Shown: one piece after another, positions 39,863 through 50,308 of the stretch
How the letters are laid out: each line of letters starts with the position of its first letter
Position numbering within the stretch: the first letter of the stretch is position 1
Assembly: GCF_900475885.1 (NCBI RefSeq)
Contig: NZ_LS483429.1
Coordinates: forward strand, 992,001 to 1,056,000
Direction of reading: 5' to 3'
DNA length: 64,000 nucleotides
Origin: Haemophilus aegyptius
GTDB taxonomy: Bacteria > Pseudomonadota > Gammaproteobacteria > Enterobacterales > Pasteurellaceae
The notes under the pieces: generated by a model
The model's input: the letters and a program-made list of their open reading frames with translations, nothing else
The model's database searches: none
Told to the model about the DNA's origin: nothing
Translations under genes and position numbers: made by a program

Positions 39863-41051
39863 GATTGTTTTGTAGAAGAAAGGTATGGCGATATTTTAAG
39901 TGCGTTGTAATAAAAATGATGAAACCGATTAAACCTAATGCTGCGCCCGTATAACCAATTTCGTTTAATCCTAAATAGGTTGTTGCAAGATTTCCAAATA
40001 ATGCGCCTGCGCCAATTCCTGCATTGAAAATACCCGAGTAAATAGCCGTAGCAACATCTGTTGCATCTGGTGCAAGTTTTAGTACGCGCATTTGTAGGGA
40101 TAATCCGATACAAGAAATGCCAATCCCCCAAATAAACACAAGGCTGAACATTGCTATCATTGTTTCGGTAGAAAAGAGGAGTAGCAGGAGGGACAACATC
40201 AATAAACTCATCGAAACAACAATAAATTTTGTGGGCGCAAATCGGTAGAATCTCTTAAATAATAGACTTGCGGCAATACCTGAGAAACCAAAAACTAATA
40301 ATACAGCCGTGGCAAAATTTGGATCCAAGTGCCCGACATCAATCATGAATGGTTCGATATAAGTATAAGCGGTAAAGTGTGCTGAAATGACGATTGCCGT
40401 TGTTACATAAAGCCAAAGTAATAATGGGCGTTTAGCAAGCAAGGGTAAACTTGCAATAGAGCCAGCGTTTTTACTGGGTAAATTTGGCAATAATCGAATA
40501 ATTAAAAACATAATGGATAGTGCTAGTACTGCAATAATGCCAAAAGTGACCCGCCAACCGACCAGCTGCCCGACGATTCTCCCAATCGGTAAGCCTAAGA
40601 TTGTGGCAAGTGCGGTGCCAATAGCGAGCATTCCTAATGCTTGAGTTTTCTTGTGTTTAGGTGAGATGCGCATCACAAGTGAGGCAGTAATTGACCAAAA
40701 CACCGAATGTGCTAATGCAATACACATTCGAGCGAGAAGTAATATCCAGAAATTCCATGCAATGACCGATAAAATATGCCCAACGATAAATATAATGAAA
40801 AGTTTAATAAGCAGACTTTTACGTTCCATATTGCCCGTGGCAAGCATCGCAGGCAAAGACATAACTAGCACCGTCCAAGCATAAACTGTCATCATTAAAC
40901 CAGTATCAGCGGTTTGCATATCAAAACTTTGTGCAATATCGCTTAACATTGCAACGGGTACAAATTCTGTAGTATTAAAAATAAATCCTGCGCAAGCCAT
41001 AATAAGCACGCGCCATGATTGGATTTTTTCAGCTTTTAAATATAACGACAT
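39843..41051 (-). CDS. MFS efflux transporter, SotB-like
   Basis: A 402-residue major-facilitator protein with twelve predicted helices and the drug:H+ antiporter motif in the form GLPIGRIVGQLVGWR (motif C-like region). Closest in kind to SotB/YdeA, which exports arabinose or other sugars and drugs. Substrate is unproven. It overlaps the next gene (AsmA-like) by one base at 41051, so the two are likely co-transcribed. The last codons fall in a terminator. Confidence 0.78.
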   Translation of the reverse strand: MSLYLKAEKIQSWRVLIMACAGFIFNTTEFVPVAMLSDIAQSFDMQTADTGLMMTVYAWTVLVMSLPAMLATGNMERKSLLIKLFIIFIVGHILSVIAWNFWILLLARMCIALAHSVFWSITASLVMRISPKHKKTQALGMLAIGTALATILGLPIGRIVGQLVGWRVTFGIIAVLALSIMFLIIRLLPNLPSKNAGSIASLPLLAKRPLLLWLYVTTAIVISAHFTAYTYIEPFMIDVGHLDPNFATAVLLVFGFSGIAASLLFKRFYRFAPTKFIVVSMSLLMLSLLLLLFSTETMIAMFSLVFIWGIGISCIGLSLQMRVLKLAPDATDVATAIYSGIFNAGIGAGALFGNLATTYLGLNEIGYTGAALGLIGFIIFITTHLKYRHTFLLQNNQKITAL

Positions 41052-42226
41052 TAACGTAACTTTTCTTTAATCGCATCAATTAATTGATGGCGGAATTTCT
41101 TCGTAAAATTAATTTTGTATTGTGGAGAATTGCAGTTACCAAAAAAATTGATTGGTAGTGTCAAATTTTGATAGCGTTGATCCGTAGAATTTAAATTAAT
41201 ATCCACATTGCATTCCATTCGATTTAAATCAATGATGCCTTTTCCTTGCCCCAAAAGTGCGGGCGTTTTTAATTCGATTTTTTCAGCAATGAGTTGATTT
41301 TGTTGGAGAAATAATTGCAAGTAAAATTGTTCAAAGCGAGTGTTTAATTCTTTGTTTTGTAACAAATCATTGTTGTAATTAATCGGGAAATATTGCGCTA
41401 CCATATCCAATAAATTCACGCCAAGAATTTCGCCATTTTGCGCTAAAAAATTTAATTTTCCTTGAATAAGCGCGGAAGATGAAAAGCTGAAATCAAGATC
41501 AAAATCGGCGTGTCCACTTAACATTTCTGGCAAATTTAATAGTGCGAATAAGCGTTGAACAGGGAAATATTTACCCGAAAAATTTACCGCACTTTGATTG
41601 TCTATTTGTTGATATTTCAATACAGCTAAACAATCGTTATCGCATTGTGGTTTTATATAAGTCACTATTTGTTGGTGGGCTGTGTGAGTTTCAATATAAC
41701 CGATAGGCTGATTATTTAGGCTTGCATCTACAAATTGAAGTGGGGTTGATTCTGATGTTGAGAAGTTTAAATTCGCTTTATGGAAAGAAAAATGGAAAGT
41801 TTTTGTTTTTCCATAAATAGGTTTATTAAATTCAATGCGAATATGGTTTTCGCCATTTAATATTACTTTTTTTGATAAAAGCTGTTTTAATGAAAAAGGC
41901 GAAATCTCTATCGATACATTGGCAGGATTTTGTGTGTTTTGAGTTAATTTGAGCTGTTGAATATTCAGTGAATGAAGTGCTGCGTTTCCATACAAAAGAG
42001 GTAAAAAACTAAATTTAGCTTCAATTTTTTGAGCTGAAAATTGCGTAGTTTTTAGATTTTCAAGGGAAAGTGCGGGAGAAAATAATGATAAATTGATTGA
42101 CTGAACGGCAATGTTTTGTTGTGCCAGTTGTTCATTAATAGCACTTTGCACGCGGTAAAGTTGAATATATAAAAAAGAAAAGATCGCCAAAGCGACGATC
42201 CCTACGATAAGTGCGAACTTTTTCAT
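41051..42226 (-). CDS. AsmA-like / DUF945-type envelope protein
   Basis: A 391-residue protein with one N-terminal helix (KFALIVGIVALAIFSFLYIQLYRV) and a long beta-rich periplasmic part with repeated short hydrophobic strands, ending KFRHQLIDAIKEKLR. This is the layout of AsmA-family proteins, thought to move phospholipid between membranes or assist outer-membrane assembly. At under 400 residues it is shorter than E. coli AsmA. Its start is 3 bases after dcd stops, so it may be in the dcd-udk transcript. Confidence 0.62.
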   Translation of the reverse strand: MKKFALIVGIVALAIFSFLYIQLYRVQSAINEQLAQQNIAVQSINLSLFSPALSLENLKTTQFSAQKIEAKFSFLPLLYGNAALHSLNIQQLKLTQNTQNPANVSIEISPFSLKQLLSKKVILNGENHIRIEFNKPIYGKTKTFHFSFHKANLNFSTSESTPLQFVDASLNNQPIGYIETHTAHQQIVTYIKPQCDNDCLAVLKYQQIDNQSAVNFSGKYFPVQRLFALLNLPEMLSGHADFDLDFSFSSSALIQGKLNFLAQNGEILGVNLLDMVAQYFPINYNNDLLQNKELNTRFEQFYLQLFLQQNQLIAEKIELKTPALLGQGKGIIDLNRMECNVDINLNSTDQRYQNLTLPINFFGNCNSPQYKINFTKKFRHQLIDAIKEKLR

Positions 42227-42229
42227 CGA

Positions 42230-42817
42230 TTATTCCTTGTCTTCGTCAATACGACTGGCTACTGCACTTTGTTGATTTTTATATTTTGCATCTTTGCGGC
42301 TACTGTATGGTCGTTTTGCTTCGCCACTTAATACTTCAAAACTTAACGCACCAATTACCATATTTGGGCGTAATGCTAATGGTAATTTCCCTGAATTATA
42401 AAATTCCAACACGATTTTTCCTTCCCAACCTGGATCAATACGGTGTGCGGTGACGTGTACCATTAAGCCTAAACGGGCTAAAGAAGAGCGACCATCTAAC
42501 CAACCGATAATATTGGCTGGCAATTTCACGGATTCAAGCGTGGTTGCTAACGCTAAAGTACCAGGATGTAAGAAAAATGCTTCCCCCTCTGGAATAAGAA
42601 TTTCATCGCTCATTACCGATTCAAGCTGGGCGGATACTTCTTCTTTTGGGCCGCTTAAATCAATAAAAGGCGCAGAATGTTCACGAAATACACGGAAAGA
42701 ATTACCTAAGCGAACATCAATCGTCGCACCGTTGATCTTGTCATTATTTGGACGTGGTGTTAAAGAAATAATGCCATCATCGAGATAGCGTTCAATATCA
42801 GTATCGCAAAGACGCAT
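42230..42817 (-). CDS. dcd: dCTP deaminase
   Basis: Dcd turns dCTP into dUTP and ammonia, feeding dTMP synthesis. The 195-residue trimeric enzyme starts [15 protein letters not shown]; the motif [25 protein letters not shown] carries the catalytic Glu region, followed by [16 protein letters not shown]. Downstream of udk by 8 bases. Confidence 0.96.
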   Translation of the reverse strand: MRLCDTDIERYLDDGIISLTPRPNNDKINGATIDVRLGNSFRVFREHSAPFIDLSGPKEEVSAQLESVMSDEILIPEGEAFFLHPGTLALATTLESVKLPANIIGWLDGRSSLARLGLMVHVTAHRIDPGWEGKIVLEFYNSGKLPLALRPNMVIGALSFEVLSGEAKRPYSSRKDAKYKNQQSAVASRIDEDKE

Positions 42818-42825
42818 AAGATTTC

Positions 42826-43467
42826 CTATTTTTGATTCAATAAATGAAGGATTTGAGCTTTTAACATATTGATTGCAATACGGTTTTTACCACCACGAGG
42901 AATGACAATATCCGCATATTGTTTAGACGGCTCAATAAATTGTAAGAACATTGGACGCACGGTTGCACGATATTGATCAATCACTGATTGTAGAGAGCGA
43001 CCACGTTCTTCCATATCACGTTGTAAACGGCGGATGAAACAAATATCAAGTGGTGTGTCTACGAATACAGAAATATCGGCTAATTGGCGTACTCGTTCAT
43101 CGGTAAGTAATAAAATCCCTTCTAAAATTACGATTCGTTTTGGTGTGAAATGCGTTGTTTCGTTGGTGCGAGTATGTTCTACATAGCTATAAACAGGCAC
43201 ATCTACTGCACTGCCATTTTTTAGATTTTTTAAATGTTGGATAAGTAAATCGCGATCCATAGAGTTTGGATGATCGTAATTCGTTTTTACCCGCTCAGTC
43301 ATTTCTAAATGACTTTGATCTTTATAGTAACTGTCTTCAGTAATGATACCAATTTCTTGGCAGCCTAGTTCATTACAGAGCTCTTTGTGAACAGTGGAAG
43401 CGATAGAACTTTTGCCTGATGCAGATGCACCTGTGATGGCGATGATGATACAAGAGGGATTTGACAT
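42826..43467 (-). CDS. udk: Uridine kinase
   Basis: Udk phosphorylates uridine or cytidine. P-loop GASASGKSS near residue 12, the nucleoside site [18 protein letters not shown], and [14 protein letters not shown] start at MSNPSCIII, giving 213 residues; the eleven-codon extension to 43500 lacks a family counterpart. Followed by dcd, a sensible pyrimidine pair. Confidence 0.95.
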
Positions 43468-43610
43468 AATCGTGTTTCGATGTAAGGAAAATTCTTGCAA
43501 TTATAAAGAAAAGTGCGGTGAATTTCACGTTTATTTTTTCACTTGAATTTTAAAAACTGTGAACTTCATCACGGTATTTTCTTATTGAAGAAAGAGTAAT
43601 CCAAGTATAA

Positions 43611-43640
43611 AAAAGTGCGGTAAAATTTCACCGCACTTTT
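43611..43640. terminator. Paired uptake-signal hairpin between the permease and udk
   Basis: AAAAGTGCGGT and ACCGCACTTTT form an 11-bp stem with an 8-base loop; T runs on both strands. It ends the upstream minus-strand permease transcript. Confidence 0.75.
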
Positions 43641-43687
43641 GTGATTAAAATTAAGGGGAAGGCTTTTCCCTTTTCTTATTTCTGTTA

Positions 43688-45004
43688 CTAAATCGCCCAA
43701 CCGCCTGCATAGAATGCAACAAGTACGATTGCAATAATCACAGTACCTACATTTAAGCGTTTAATATCGCCGCTCACTATTCTTCCAATTACTAATGCCG
43801 CAAAACCTAACATAATGCCTGTTACGATGTTAGCGGTAAGTACGATAAACACTGCACAGATTAATCCGCTCATCGCGCCAACGAAATCATCGAAATCTAA
43901 TTTGCTTACATTGCTTAACATTAATAAACCAACATACATTAATGCTGGAGCAGTTGCGTAGCCTGGTACTAAGAAAGCTAATGGTTGGAAGAAAAGCATT
44001 AATAGGAATAACACACCAACAACGATAGCAGTAATACCTGTTTTACCGCCTGCTGCTGTCCCTGCTGCTGACTCAATATAAACGGCAGCTGGTGCTGTAC
44101 CGAATAAGCCTGAGAATAAGCTACTGATTGAGTCTGAAGTTAGGGCTTTACCGCCATTGATAATTTGACCATCTTTATCAAGCAAGTCTGCTTGACCTGC
44201 AACTGCACGAATTGTACCAGTCGCATCAAATACGGCAGTCATCACCAAAGCAAATACCACAGGCAAGATTGCGGGTTGTAGTGCGCCCATAAAGTCTAAT
44301 TGTAAGAAGAGAGAATTTTCACCAAAGGTTGGCATTTTGAAAATCTCTCCGCCAAATTTTACATTTGGATCAAAAATTAAACCTACGATAGTAATAGCGA
44401 TAATTACCCATAAAATACCGCCTTTAATTTTCATTTTTTCAAGGCCAATAATTAACGCTAAACCAATTAAGGACATCATGACTGGGAATGAGGTGAAATC
44501 GCCTAATTTTACTGGCAAGCCCGCTTGGTTGCTGACGACTAAACCAACACCGTTTGCGGCAATTAAAAGTAAAAAGAGTCCGATACCGATTCCTGCTCCA
44601 TGAGCGATACTGGATGGTAAATTACGCAAGATCCATGCACGGATACCTGTGGCAGAAATTAAGGTAAACACAACCCCCATTAAGAATACTGCACCTAGCG
44701 CAACGGGAATGGCGACCTTTTGACCAATCACTAAGCTAAATGCTGTAAAAGCAGTAAGAGAAATTGCACAACCAATTGCCATTGGTGCATTTGCCCATAA
44801 GCCGATTAAGATAGAGCCTAATCCTGCAACTAAACAGGTGGCAATAAAGACAGATTCCGCAGGAAAACCTGCAGCACCCAGCATATTGGGTACCACGATG
44901 ACAGAATAAACCATTGCTAAGAACGTGGTTAAACCCGCGATAATTTCTTGACGAACAGTTGAACCACGTTGTTTGAGCTCAAATGTTTTTTCTAAAGTTG
45001 GCAT
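43688..45004 (-). CDS. NCS2-family purine permease (AzgA/PurP-like)
   Basis: A 438-residue inner-membrane protein with about thirteen helices. The motif [21 protein letters not shown] and the later [12 protein letters not shown] segment ([19 protein letters not shown]) mark the AzgA branch, which imports adenine, guanine or hypoxanthine with protons. The exact base cannot be told. It is monocistronic; divergent ppa lies 234 bases away. Confidence 0.85.
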   Translation of the reverse strand: MPTLEKTFELKQRGSTVRQEIIAGLTTFLAMVYSVIVVPNMLGAAGFPAESVFIATCLVAGLGSILIGLWANAPMAIGCAISLTAFTAFSLVIGQKVAIPVALGAVFLMGVVFTLISATGIRAWILRNLPSSIAHGAGIGIGLFLLLIAANGVGLVVSNQAGLPVKLGDFTSFPVMMSLIGLALIIGLEKMKIKGGILWVIIAITIVGLIFDPNVKFGGEIFKMPTFGENSLFLQLDFMGALQPAILPVVFALVMTAVFDATGTIRAVAGQADLLDKDGQIINGGKALTSDSISSLFSGLFGTAPAAVYIESAAGTAAGGKTGITAIVVGVLFLLMLFFQPLAFLVPGYATAPALMYVGLLMLSNVSKLDFDDFVGAMSGLICAVFIVLTANIVTGIMLGFAALVIGRIVSGDIKRLNVGTVIIAIVLVAFYAGGWAI

Positions 45005-45237
45005 AGTGTTCCTTGAAGTTAAGTAAAAAATTGGAAGTAATAAGGTGCACTATTTTACATCATAAAAATGATAAGTAAACGTTTGCGTGGGTTTTATTTA
45101 GGATAAAGTGCGGTCAAAATTATGAATAGTTATGAAATAATCTATTTGCTGATTTTCTCTACAAATGAGACTGCGAGTTCGCAGAAAAACTGCTATACTT
45201 GTCGCGTTTTTTAACTTGATAAAATGAAGGAAACAAA

Positions 45238-45768
45238 ATGGCTGATTTTAATCAAATTTTAACGCCAGGCGATGTAGATGCTGGCATTATCAATGTAGTA
45301 AATGAAATTCCAGAAGGTAGCTGCCATAAAATCGAATGGAACCGTAAAGTTGCGGCATTCCAATTAGATCGTGTTGAGCCAGCAATTTTTGCAAAACCAA
45401 CTAACTATGGCTTTATTCCGCAAACTTTAGATGAAGATGGCGATGAGTTAGATGTGTTATTAATCACTCGCCAACCATTAGCAACAGGTGTATTCCTTGA
45501 AGCTAAAGTAATTGGTGTCATGAAATTTGTTGATGATGGCGAAGTGGATGACAAAATCGTTTGTGTTCCTGCAGATGATCGTGATACAGGAAATGCTTAC
45601 AATTCATTAGCAGATTTACCAGCAAACTTAATTAAACAAATTGAGTTCCATTTCAATAACTATAAAGCGCTTAAGAAACCTGGCTCAACGAAAGTGACCC
45701 ATTGGGGCGATGTAGAAGAAGCGAAAGAAGTGATTCGTGAATCTATTAAACGTTGGAATGAGCGTTAA
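45238..45768 (+). CDS. ppa: Inorganic pyrophosphatase
   Basis: Family I soluble pyrophosphatase, 176 residues. Active-site motif DEDGDELDVLLITRQPL holds the metal-binding Asps, with EIPEGSCHKIEW and the later DDRDTGNAY. Promoter TATACT near 45193 and a GAAGGAAA ribosome site are visible. The terminator follows 20 bases on. Confidence 0.95.
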   Translation: MADFNQILTPGDVDAGIINVVNEIPEGSCHKIEWNRKVAAFQLDRVEPAIFAKPTNYGFIPQTLDEDGDELDVLLITRQPLATGVFLEAKVIGVMKFVDDGEVDDKIVCVPADDRDTGNAYNSLADLPANLIKQIEFHFNNYKALKKPGSTKVTHWGDVEEAKEVIRESIKRWNER

Positions 45769-45792
45769 TTAATTAAAGACGTTTGATTGTAA

Positions 45793-45825
45793 AAGTCCCT
45801 GATTCTTTGAGTCGGGGATTTTTTA
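45793..45825 (+). terminator. Terminator after ppa
   Basis: AGTCCCTGA and the following TCGGGGATT pair (one wobble), then a T run. Confidence 0.75.
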
Positions 45826-45850
45826 TATGAGTTTCAGAGATTTAGATAAT

Positions 45851-45872
45851 AAAAAAACACCTTTCGGTGCTT
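45851..45872 (-). terminator. Terminator after the three-tRNA cluster
   Basis: On the minus strand GCACC and GGTGT pair over GAAA, then seven T. Confidence 0.7.
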
Positions 45873-45886
45873 ACTTTATTTTTAAG

Positions 45887-45962
45887 TGGTGGGTCGTGAA
45901 GGATTCGAACCTTCGACCAACGGATTAAAAGTCCGCTGCTCTACCGACTGAGCTAACGACCC
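45887..45962 (-). tRNA. tRNA-Lys (TTT)
   Basis: 76 bases with CCA. The anticodon TTT lies in CGGACTTTTAATCCG. Last of the Gly-Leu-Lys cluster. MnmA, encoded elsewhere in this window, thiolates this anticodon. Confidence 0.97.
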
Positions 45963-46012
45963 AAAAGACTGATTTTAAAATTAATTTTAAAACCTTTAGA
46001 TTGGTGTTTAAA

Positions 46013-46099
46013 TGGTGCCCGAAGCCAGACTTGAACTGGCACGCCTCGAAAGGCGAGGGATTTTAAATCCCTTGTGTCTACCGATTCCACCACTCGGGC
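46013..46099 (-). tRNA. tRNA-Leu (TAA)
   Basis: 87 bases with the long variable arm of class II tRNAs; anticodon TAA in GGGATTTAAAATCCC; CCA encoded. Confidence 0.97.
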
Positions 46100-46103
46100 A
46101 AAT

Positions 46104-46179
<76 letters not shown>

Positions 46180-46219
46180 ATTTATCACTAATCAGCACTG
46201 CTGCGTGACAACGGGGCGT

Positions 46220-46247
46220 ATTTTACGGATTTATATATTGCTGTCAA
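46220..46247 (-). promoter_or_regulatory. Promoter of the tRNA Gly-Leu-Lys cluster
   Basis: On minus: TTGACA (46247-46242), 16-base spacer, TAAAAT (46225-46220), then a GC-rich discriminator CGCCCCG typical of stringently controlled promoters. Confidence 0.8.
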
Positions 46248-46334
46248 ACGAAAAAAATAAAAAATATTTTATTTGATTAAAAATAACTCAAATATAGATG
46301 GTTATCATAAAAAATAACTGTGTTTTATTTAAAT

Positions 46335-46892
46335 TTATAATTGAATATTATCTAGCAAGCTTCCTTTTGCTACTTGTAAATATTGGATCATTGACCATAT
46401 AGTTAAAATAGCGGCGATATAAAGTAAGATAATTGCTGCTATTTCCATATAGTTGTTATAACGCCATAATAATCCGCCCAGTGCTAACATTTGCGCTGTG
46501 GTTTTCCATTTTCCCCACCAAGAGACTGCGACTTTGCTACGTTCCCCAAGCTCTGCCATCCATTCACGTAATGCGGAGATGATAATTTCACGAGAAATCA
46601 TAATAATGGCAGGAATGGTTATCCAAAATGTATGTTGATGTTCGACAATTAAAACTAGTGCAACCACTACCATTACTTTATCAGCAACAGGATCAAGAAA
46701 TGCACCAAAGCGCGTGGTCTGTTTCCATTTACGAGCTAGATAGCCATCTAGCCAGTCAGTGACACCTGCAATAAAAAAAATGAGCGTTGTGATGAAAGGA
46801 GATGATTCAATGGGTAAATAAAATGCAATCACGAAAAAAGGAATCAAAATGACTCGAAAGATCGTTAGGAAAATTGGGATATTGAATTTCAT
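46335..46892 (-). CDS. pgsA: CDP-diacylglycerol-glycerol-3-phosphate phosphatidyltransferase
   Basis: PgsA makes phosphatidylglycerol-phosphate at the inner membrane. The CDP-alcohol transferase signature D-x2-DG-x2-AR-x8-G-x3-D-x3-D appears in full ([20 protein letters not shown] then LDPVADK, residues 45-70). Four to five helices in 185 residues. An uptake signal lies just upstream of the start. Confidence 0.95.
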   Translation of the reverse strand: MKFNIPIFLTIFRVILIPFFVIAFYLPIESSPFITTLIFFIAGVTDWLDGYLARKWKQTTRFGAFLDPVADKVMVVVALVLIVEHQHTFWITIPAIIMISREIIISALREWMAELGERSKVAVSWWGKWKTTAQMLALGGLLWRYNNYMEIAAIILLYIAAILTIWSMIQYLQVAKGSLLDNIQL

Positions 46893-46950
46893 AGAAAAAT
46901 TGACCGCACTTTAGCTAAAGATGGTTTATTCTAAATTATCTCTGATGATA

Positions 46951-46979
46951 AAAAAAGCCACCTAAGGTCGCTTTTTATA
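46951..46979 (-). terminator. Terminator of a lost minus-strand gene
   Basis: On minus: AAAAAGC..CC pairs with GG..GCTTTTT over a short loop, then seven T. It stands just downstream of the coding remnant at 47011-47127. Confidence 0.6.
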
Positions 46980-47010
46980 AATAATTGATAAAATTAAAGC
47001 TCGTTAGCAT

Positions 47011-47127
47011 CTATTTTAGGGATTCTGTGTAGACGTCAGAATTATTTGTTGTTTTCTCTTTATTTTTTCCATTGCCTAATACCGCAGATGAAGTAAAATC
47101 AGGTGCGGATAGGAATTGAAACCATAG
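47011..47127 (-). pseudogene. C-terminal remnant of an unknown gene, upstream of metC
   Basis: An open stretch of 38 codons on minus, with no start, ends at TAG 47013. It reads LWFQFLSAPDFTSSAVLGNG, then a charged tail (KNKEKTTNNSDVYTESLK). A T-run terminator lies 30 bases downstream on the same strand, as if the end of a gene had been left behind after its body was removed. I do not recognise the family; a membrane protein tail is possible. Its upstream side now runs straight into the metC leader. Confidence 0.4.
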
Positions 47128-47166
47128 TTATTTTTGCCCTATAAGTTAATTTAAATAAGGAAATAT

Positions 47167-48357
47167 ATGCAAACAAAATATGATCTTTCAACAATGTTTA
47201 TTCATTCTGGTCGTCAAAAACGTTTTTCACAAGGATCGGTAAACCCTGTTTTACAGCGAGCTTCTTCATTACTATTTGACAGTATTGAAGATAAAAAACA
47301 CGCTACTCAACATAGAGCAAAAGGCGAATTATTTTATGGCAGAAGAGGGACGCTAACACATTTTGCTTTACAAGATTTAATGTGCGAAATGGAGGGGGGG
47401 GCAGGTTGTTATCTTTATCCTTGTGGTACAGCAGCAGTAACTAATTCGATTCTTTCTTTTGTTAAAACTGGCGACCATGTGTTAATGAGTGGCGCAGCTT
47501 ACGAGCCAACCCAAAATTTCTGTAATATTGTGCTGAAAAAAATGCAGATCGATATAACTTATTACGATCCTCTTATTGGTGCAGATATTGCAACGCTTAT
47601 TCAACCGAATACAAAAGTACTTTTCTTAGAAGCACCGAGTTCTATTACAATGGAAATTCCTGATATTCCGACTATTGTGAAGGCTGCAAGAAAGGTGAAC
47701 CCTAATATTGTGATTATGATTGATAATACTTGGTCGGCAGGTGTTCTATTTAAAGCGTTAGAGCATGATATTGATATTTCTATTCAGGCGGGTACGAAAT
47801 ATTTAGTGGGTCATTCAGATATTATGATTGGTACTGCTGTTGCGAATGCACGAACTTGGGATCAACTTAGAGAACATTCCTATTTAATGGGGCAAATGGT
47901 TGATGCAGATTCTGCTTATACGACTGCTCGTGGTATCCGTACATTGGGGGTACGATTAAAACAACATCAGGAAAGCAGTATTAAAGTGGCAAAATGGTTG
48001 AGTGAGCAACCAGAAGTAAAAACTGTGTATCATCCAGCTTTACCAAGTTGCCCTGGTCATGAATTCTTTTTACGTGATTTTAGTGGAAGCAGCGGTTTAT
48101 TTTCTTTTGAATTAACCCAGCGATTAACTTCAGAGCAAGTATCAAAATTTATGGATCATTTTCAACTGTTCGCTATGGCTTATTCATGGGGAGGATTTGA
48201 GTCTCTAATTCTTTGTAATCAACCAGAAGAAATTGCACATATTCGTCCAAATATTAAACGTAATCTTACAGGTTCATTAATTCGTGTGCATATTGGTTTT
48301 GAAAATGTGGATGAACTAATTGCAGATTTGAAAGCTGGTTTTGAGCGAATTGCTTAA
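47167..48357 (+). CDS. metC: Cystathionine beta-lyase
   Basis: MetC cleaves cystathionine to homocysteine in methionine synthesis. This 396-residue PLP enzyme of the Cys/Met family has the cofactor Lys211 in [12 protein letters not shown] and the substrate loop [13 protein letters not shown]. It is flanked on both sides by minus-strand gene remnants. No methionine-specific operator is convincing upstream. The Shine-Dalgarno AAGGAAAT is close to the ATG. Confidence 0.94.
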   Translation: MQTKYDLSTMFIHSGRQKRFSQGSVNPVLQRASSLLFDSIEDKKHATQHRAKGELFYGRRGTLTHFALQDLMCEMEGGAGCYLYPCGTAAVTNSILSFVKTGDHVLMSGAAYEPTQNFCNIVLKKMQIDITYYDPLIGADIATLIQPNTKVLFLEAPSSITMEIPDIPTIVKAARKVNPNIVIMIDNTWSAGVLFKALEHDIDISIQAGTKYLVGHSDIMIGTAVANARTWDQLREHSYLMGQMVDADSAYTTARGIRTLGVRLKQHQESSIKVAKWLSEQPEVKTVYHPALPSCPGHEFFLRDFSGSSGLFSFELTQRLTSEQVSKFMDHFQLFAMAYSWGGFESLILCNQPEEIAHIRPNIKRNLTGSLIRVHIGFENVDELIADLKAGFERIA

Positions 48358-48370
48358 AAGTGCGGATAAA

Positions 48371-48402
48371 AAAATGCCTGTTTTACACAGGCATTTTTTA
48401 TA
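48371..48402 (+). terminator. Terminator after metC
   Basis: AAAATGCCTG and CAGGCATTTT form a 10-bp stem, then TTATA. Confidence 0.85.
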
Positions 48403-48405
48403 GGA

Positions 48406-48684
48406 TTATTTTTGTTCTGAAACTAAACCAATTTGGGTACCGTCAGCAAAATGAATTGAAGTCCCAATAATATCGACTTGAATACTTTTTCCTTGTTGTA
48501 AGTGAGGACGAATTTGAGAAAGCACGGCTTCTTCATCGGTTGATAAGGTAACGACTTCATTTGCTTTTGGTGCAACTGTTTTTCCAAATTGTAATGCAGG
48601 AAGATTTGCTACATAGAACGGCTGATTATTTTCTTTGTAAATAGTGAGCCATTGTACTTCTGAAATTGCTTTATCGCTTAAATT
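48406..48684 (-). pseudogene. Truncated unknown gene downstream of metC
   Basis: A 92-codon open stretch on minus ending TAA at 48406, with an in-frame TGA (48687-48685) at its upstream edge and no ATG, GTG or TTG in a suitable place. It reads SDKAISEVQWLTIYKENNQP and later VVTLSTDEEAVLSQIRPHLQ, with normal codon use. This looks like the C-terminal half of a real protein whose front has been lost. The family is unknown to me. Its regular reading frame argues for recent decay or loss. Confidence 0.5.
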
Positions 48685-48834
48685 TCATTGTTTATTCCTA
48701 TTGAAGTGGTTAAATAATAGTTCAGTGGCGTTAATTATAGATCATATAGTTTGGTATGGCAGTCTTTTCTTTTGAAAGTTCATAGAAGTTGTTTTATCAT
48801 ATTTTTCGTTTTCCTTAATCAACAGAGAAATACA

Positions 48835-50196
48835 GTGAAACATATTCATATCTTAGGTATTTGTGGCACATTTATGGGCGGTGTGGCGATGATAGCTAAA
48901 CAAATGGGCTATCACGTAACGGGTTCCGATACTAATGTTTACCCTCCAATGAGCACTTTTTTAGAAGAGCAAGGTATCGAGATTATTCCAAATTATGATG
49001 TTGCACAATTACAACCTGCGCCTGATATGGTAATTGTTGGTAATGCGATGAAACGTGGTAATCCTTGCGTAGAATATGTGTTGGAAAATAATTTGAAATA
49101 TACATCTGGCCCTCAATGGTTACATGATCATTTATTGCGAGATCGTTGGGTATTGGCGGTTTCAGGTACGCATGGAAAAACAACGACAACAGGTATGCTA
49201 ACGTGGATCTTAGAACAAAATGGCTTAAAACCAGGTTTTTTAATCGGAGGAATTGCGGGTAATTTTGGCATTTCTGCCCGTTTAGGCGTAAGCCCTTATT
49301 TTGTTATTGAAGCTGATGAATATGATACAGCTTTCTTTGATAAACGTTCTAAATTTGTCCATTACAATCCTCGTACACTTATCGTAAATAACATTAGTTT
49401 TGACCATGCAGATATTTTTGATGATCTCAAAGCGATCCAACGCCAATTTCATCATATGATTCGAACTATCCCAGCCAGTGGCTTGGTATTAAGTTCGGCG
49501 AGTGAACAAAGTGCAAAAGAAACTTTGGCATTGGGATGTTGGTCTCAACAGCAATTTTTAGGCAAAGATAACGAGTGGTTTGCTGAACGTATTACAAATG
49601 ATGCTTCACATTTTGCTGTCTTCCATCATGGAGAAAAAGTGGCAGAAGTAAAATGGAATGTAGTGGGACAACATAATATGCATAATGCGTTAATGGCGAT
49701 CGCTGCGGCTCATCATACTGGCGTTGCTATTGAAGATGCGTGCAAAGCGTTGGGATCTTTTGTGAATGCTAAACGTCGTTTAGAAGTGAAAGGCGAAGTT
49801 AATAGCATTACAGTTTATGATGATTTTGCTCATCATCCAGAAGCTATTTTTGCTACGCTAACCGCTTTACGAGATAAAGTGGGTGGTGGTGTGCGAATTC
49901 TTGCAGTGCTTGAACCTCGTTCTAACACAATGAAAATAGGGGTTCATAAAGATGAAATTGCGCCTGTGCTTGGCCGAGCTGATGCCGTGTTTATGCTTCA
50001 ACCTGAACAACTTTCTTGGGAAGTGGCAGATATTGCAAACCAATGTGTACAACCTGCTTATTGGAATGCAAATTTAGATCGATTAGTGGATATGATTGTT
50101 GCAGAGGCTCAACCTACGGATCATATTTTAGTGATGTCTAACGGCAGTTTTGGTGGCATTCATCAAAAAATTCTTGATAAGCTAAAACTGAAATAA
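48835..50196 (+). CDS. mpl: UDP-MurNAc:L-Ala-D-Glu-meso-DAP ligase Mpl
   Basis: Mpl recycles murein tripeptide by joining it to UDP-MurNAc. This Mur-ligase protein of 453 residues has HIHILGICGTFMGGVA at the start, the P-loop GTHGKTTTTGML, and EADEYDTAFFDKRSKF. The GTG start (VKHIHILG) is chosen because AGAGAAA stands just upstream and the family begins there; the frame is open another 28 codons. Followed by a DUF2301 gene. Confidence 0.94.
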   Translation: MKHIHILGICGTFMGGVAMIAKQMGYHVTGSDTNVYPPMSTFLEEQGIEIIPNYDVAQLQPAPDMVIVGNAMKRGNPCVEYVLENNLKYTSGPQWLHDHLLRDRWVLAVSGTHGKTTTTGMLTWILEQNGLKPGFLIGGIAGNFGISARLGVSPYFVIEADEYDTAFFDKRSKFVHYNPRTLIVNNISFDHADIFDDLKAIQRQFHHMIRTIPASGLVLSSASEQSAKETLALGCWSQQQFLGKDNEWFAERITNDASHFAVFHHGEKVAEVKWNVVGQHNMHNALMAIAAAHHTGVAIEDACKALGSFVNAKRRLEVKGEVNSITVYDDFAHHPEAIFATLTALRDKVGGGVRILAVLEPRSNTMKIGVHKDEIAPVLGRADAVFMLQPEQLSWEVADIANQCVQPAYWNANLDRLVDMIVAEAQPTDHILVMSNGSFGGIHQKILDKLKLK

Positions 50197-50205
50197 TAAA
50201 AGTGC

Positions 50206-50245
50206 GGTTAATTTAGAACCTGTTTTTAAATTGACTGTACTTTTT
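50206..50245 (+). terminator. Degenerate paired uptake-signal hairpin after mpl
   Basis: AAAGTGCGGTTAATTTA and the later TAAATTGACTGTACTTT pair imperfectly; only the first arm is a perfect uptake signal. A T run follows. Confidence 0.45.
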
Positions 50246-50308
50246 ATTTCTGACTTTTAGGCTATATTTATTTTTAATTTGTAATTCATAAAAAGGAACA
50301 TTTATACA

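Noticed and set aside
43501..43687. Missing genes between udk and the purine permease
   Set aside because: From memory some H. influenzae strains carry an iron-transport cluster in this interval, but I cannot confirm it from this sequence and see no scar.
47031..47038. AGACGTCA upstream of metC as a MetJ operator
   Set aside because: Only one 8-base box is present, neighbours do not match the repeat, and it lies inside the coding remnant at 47011-47127.
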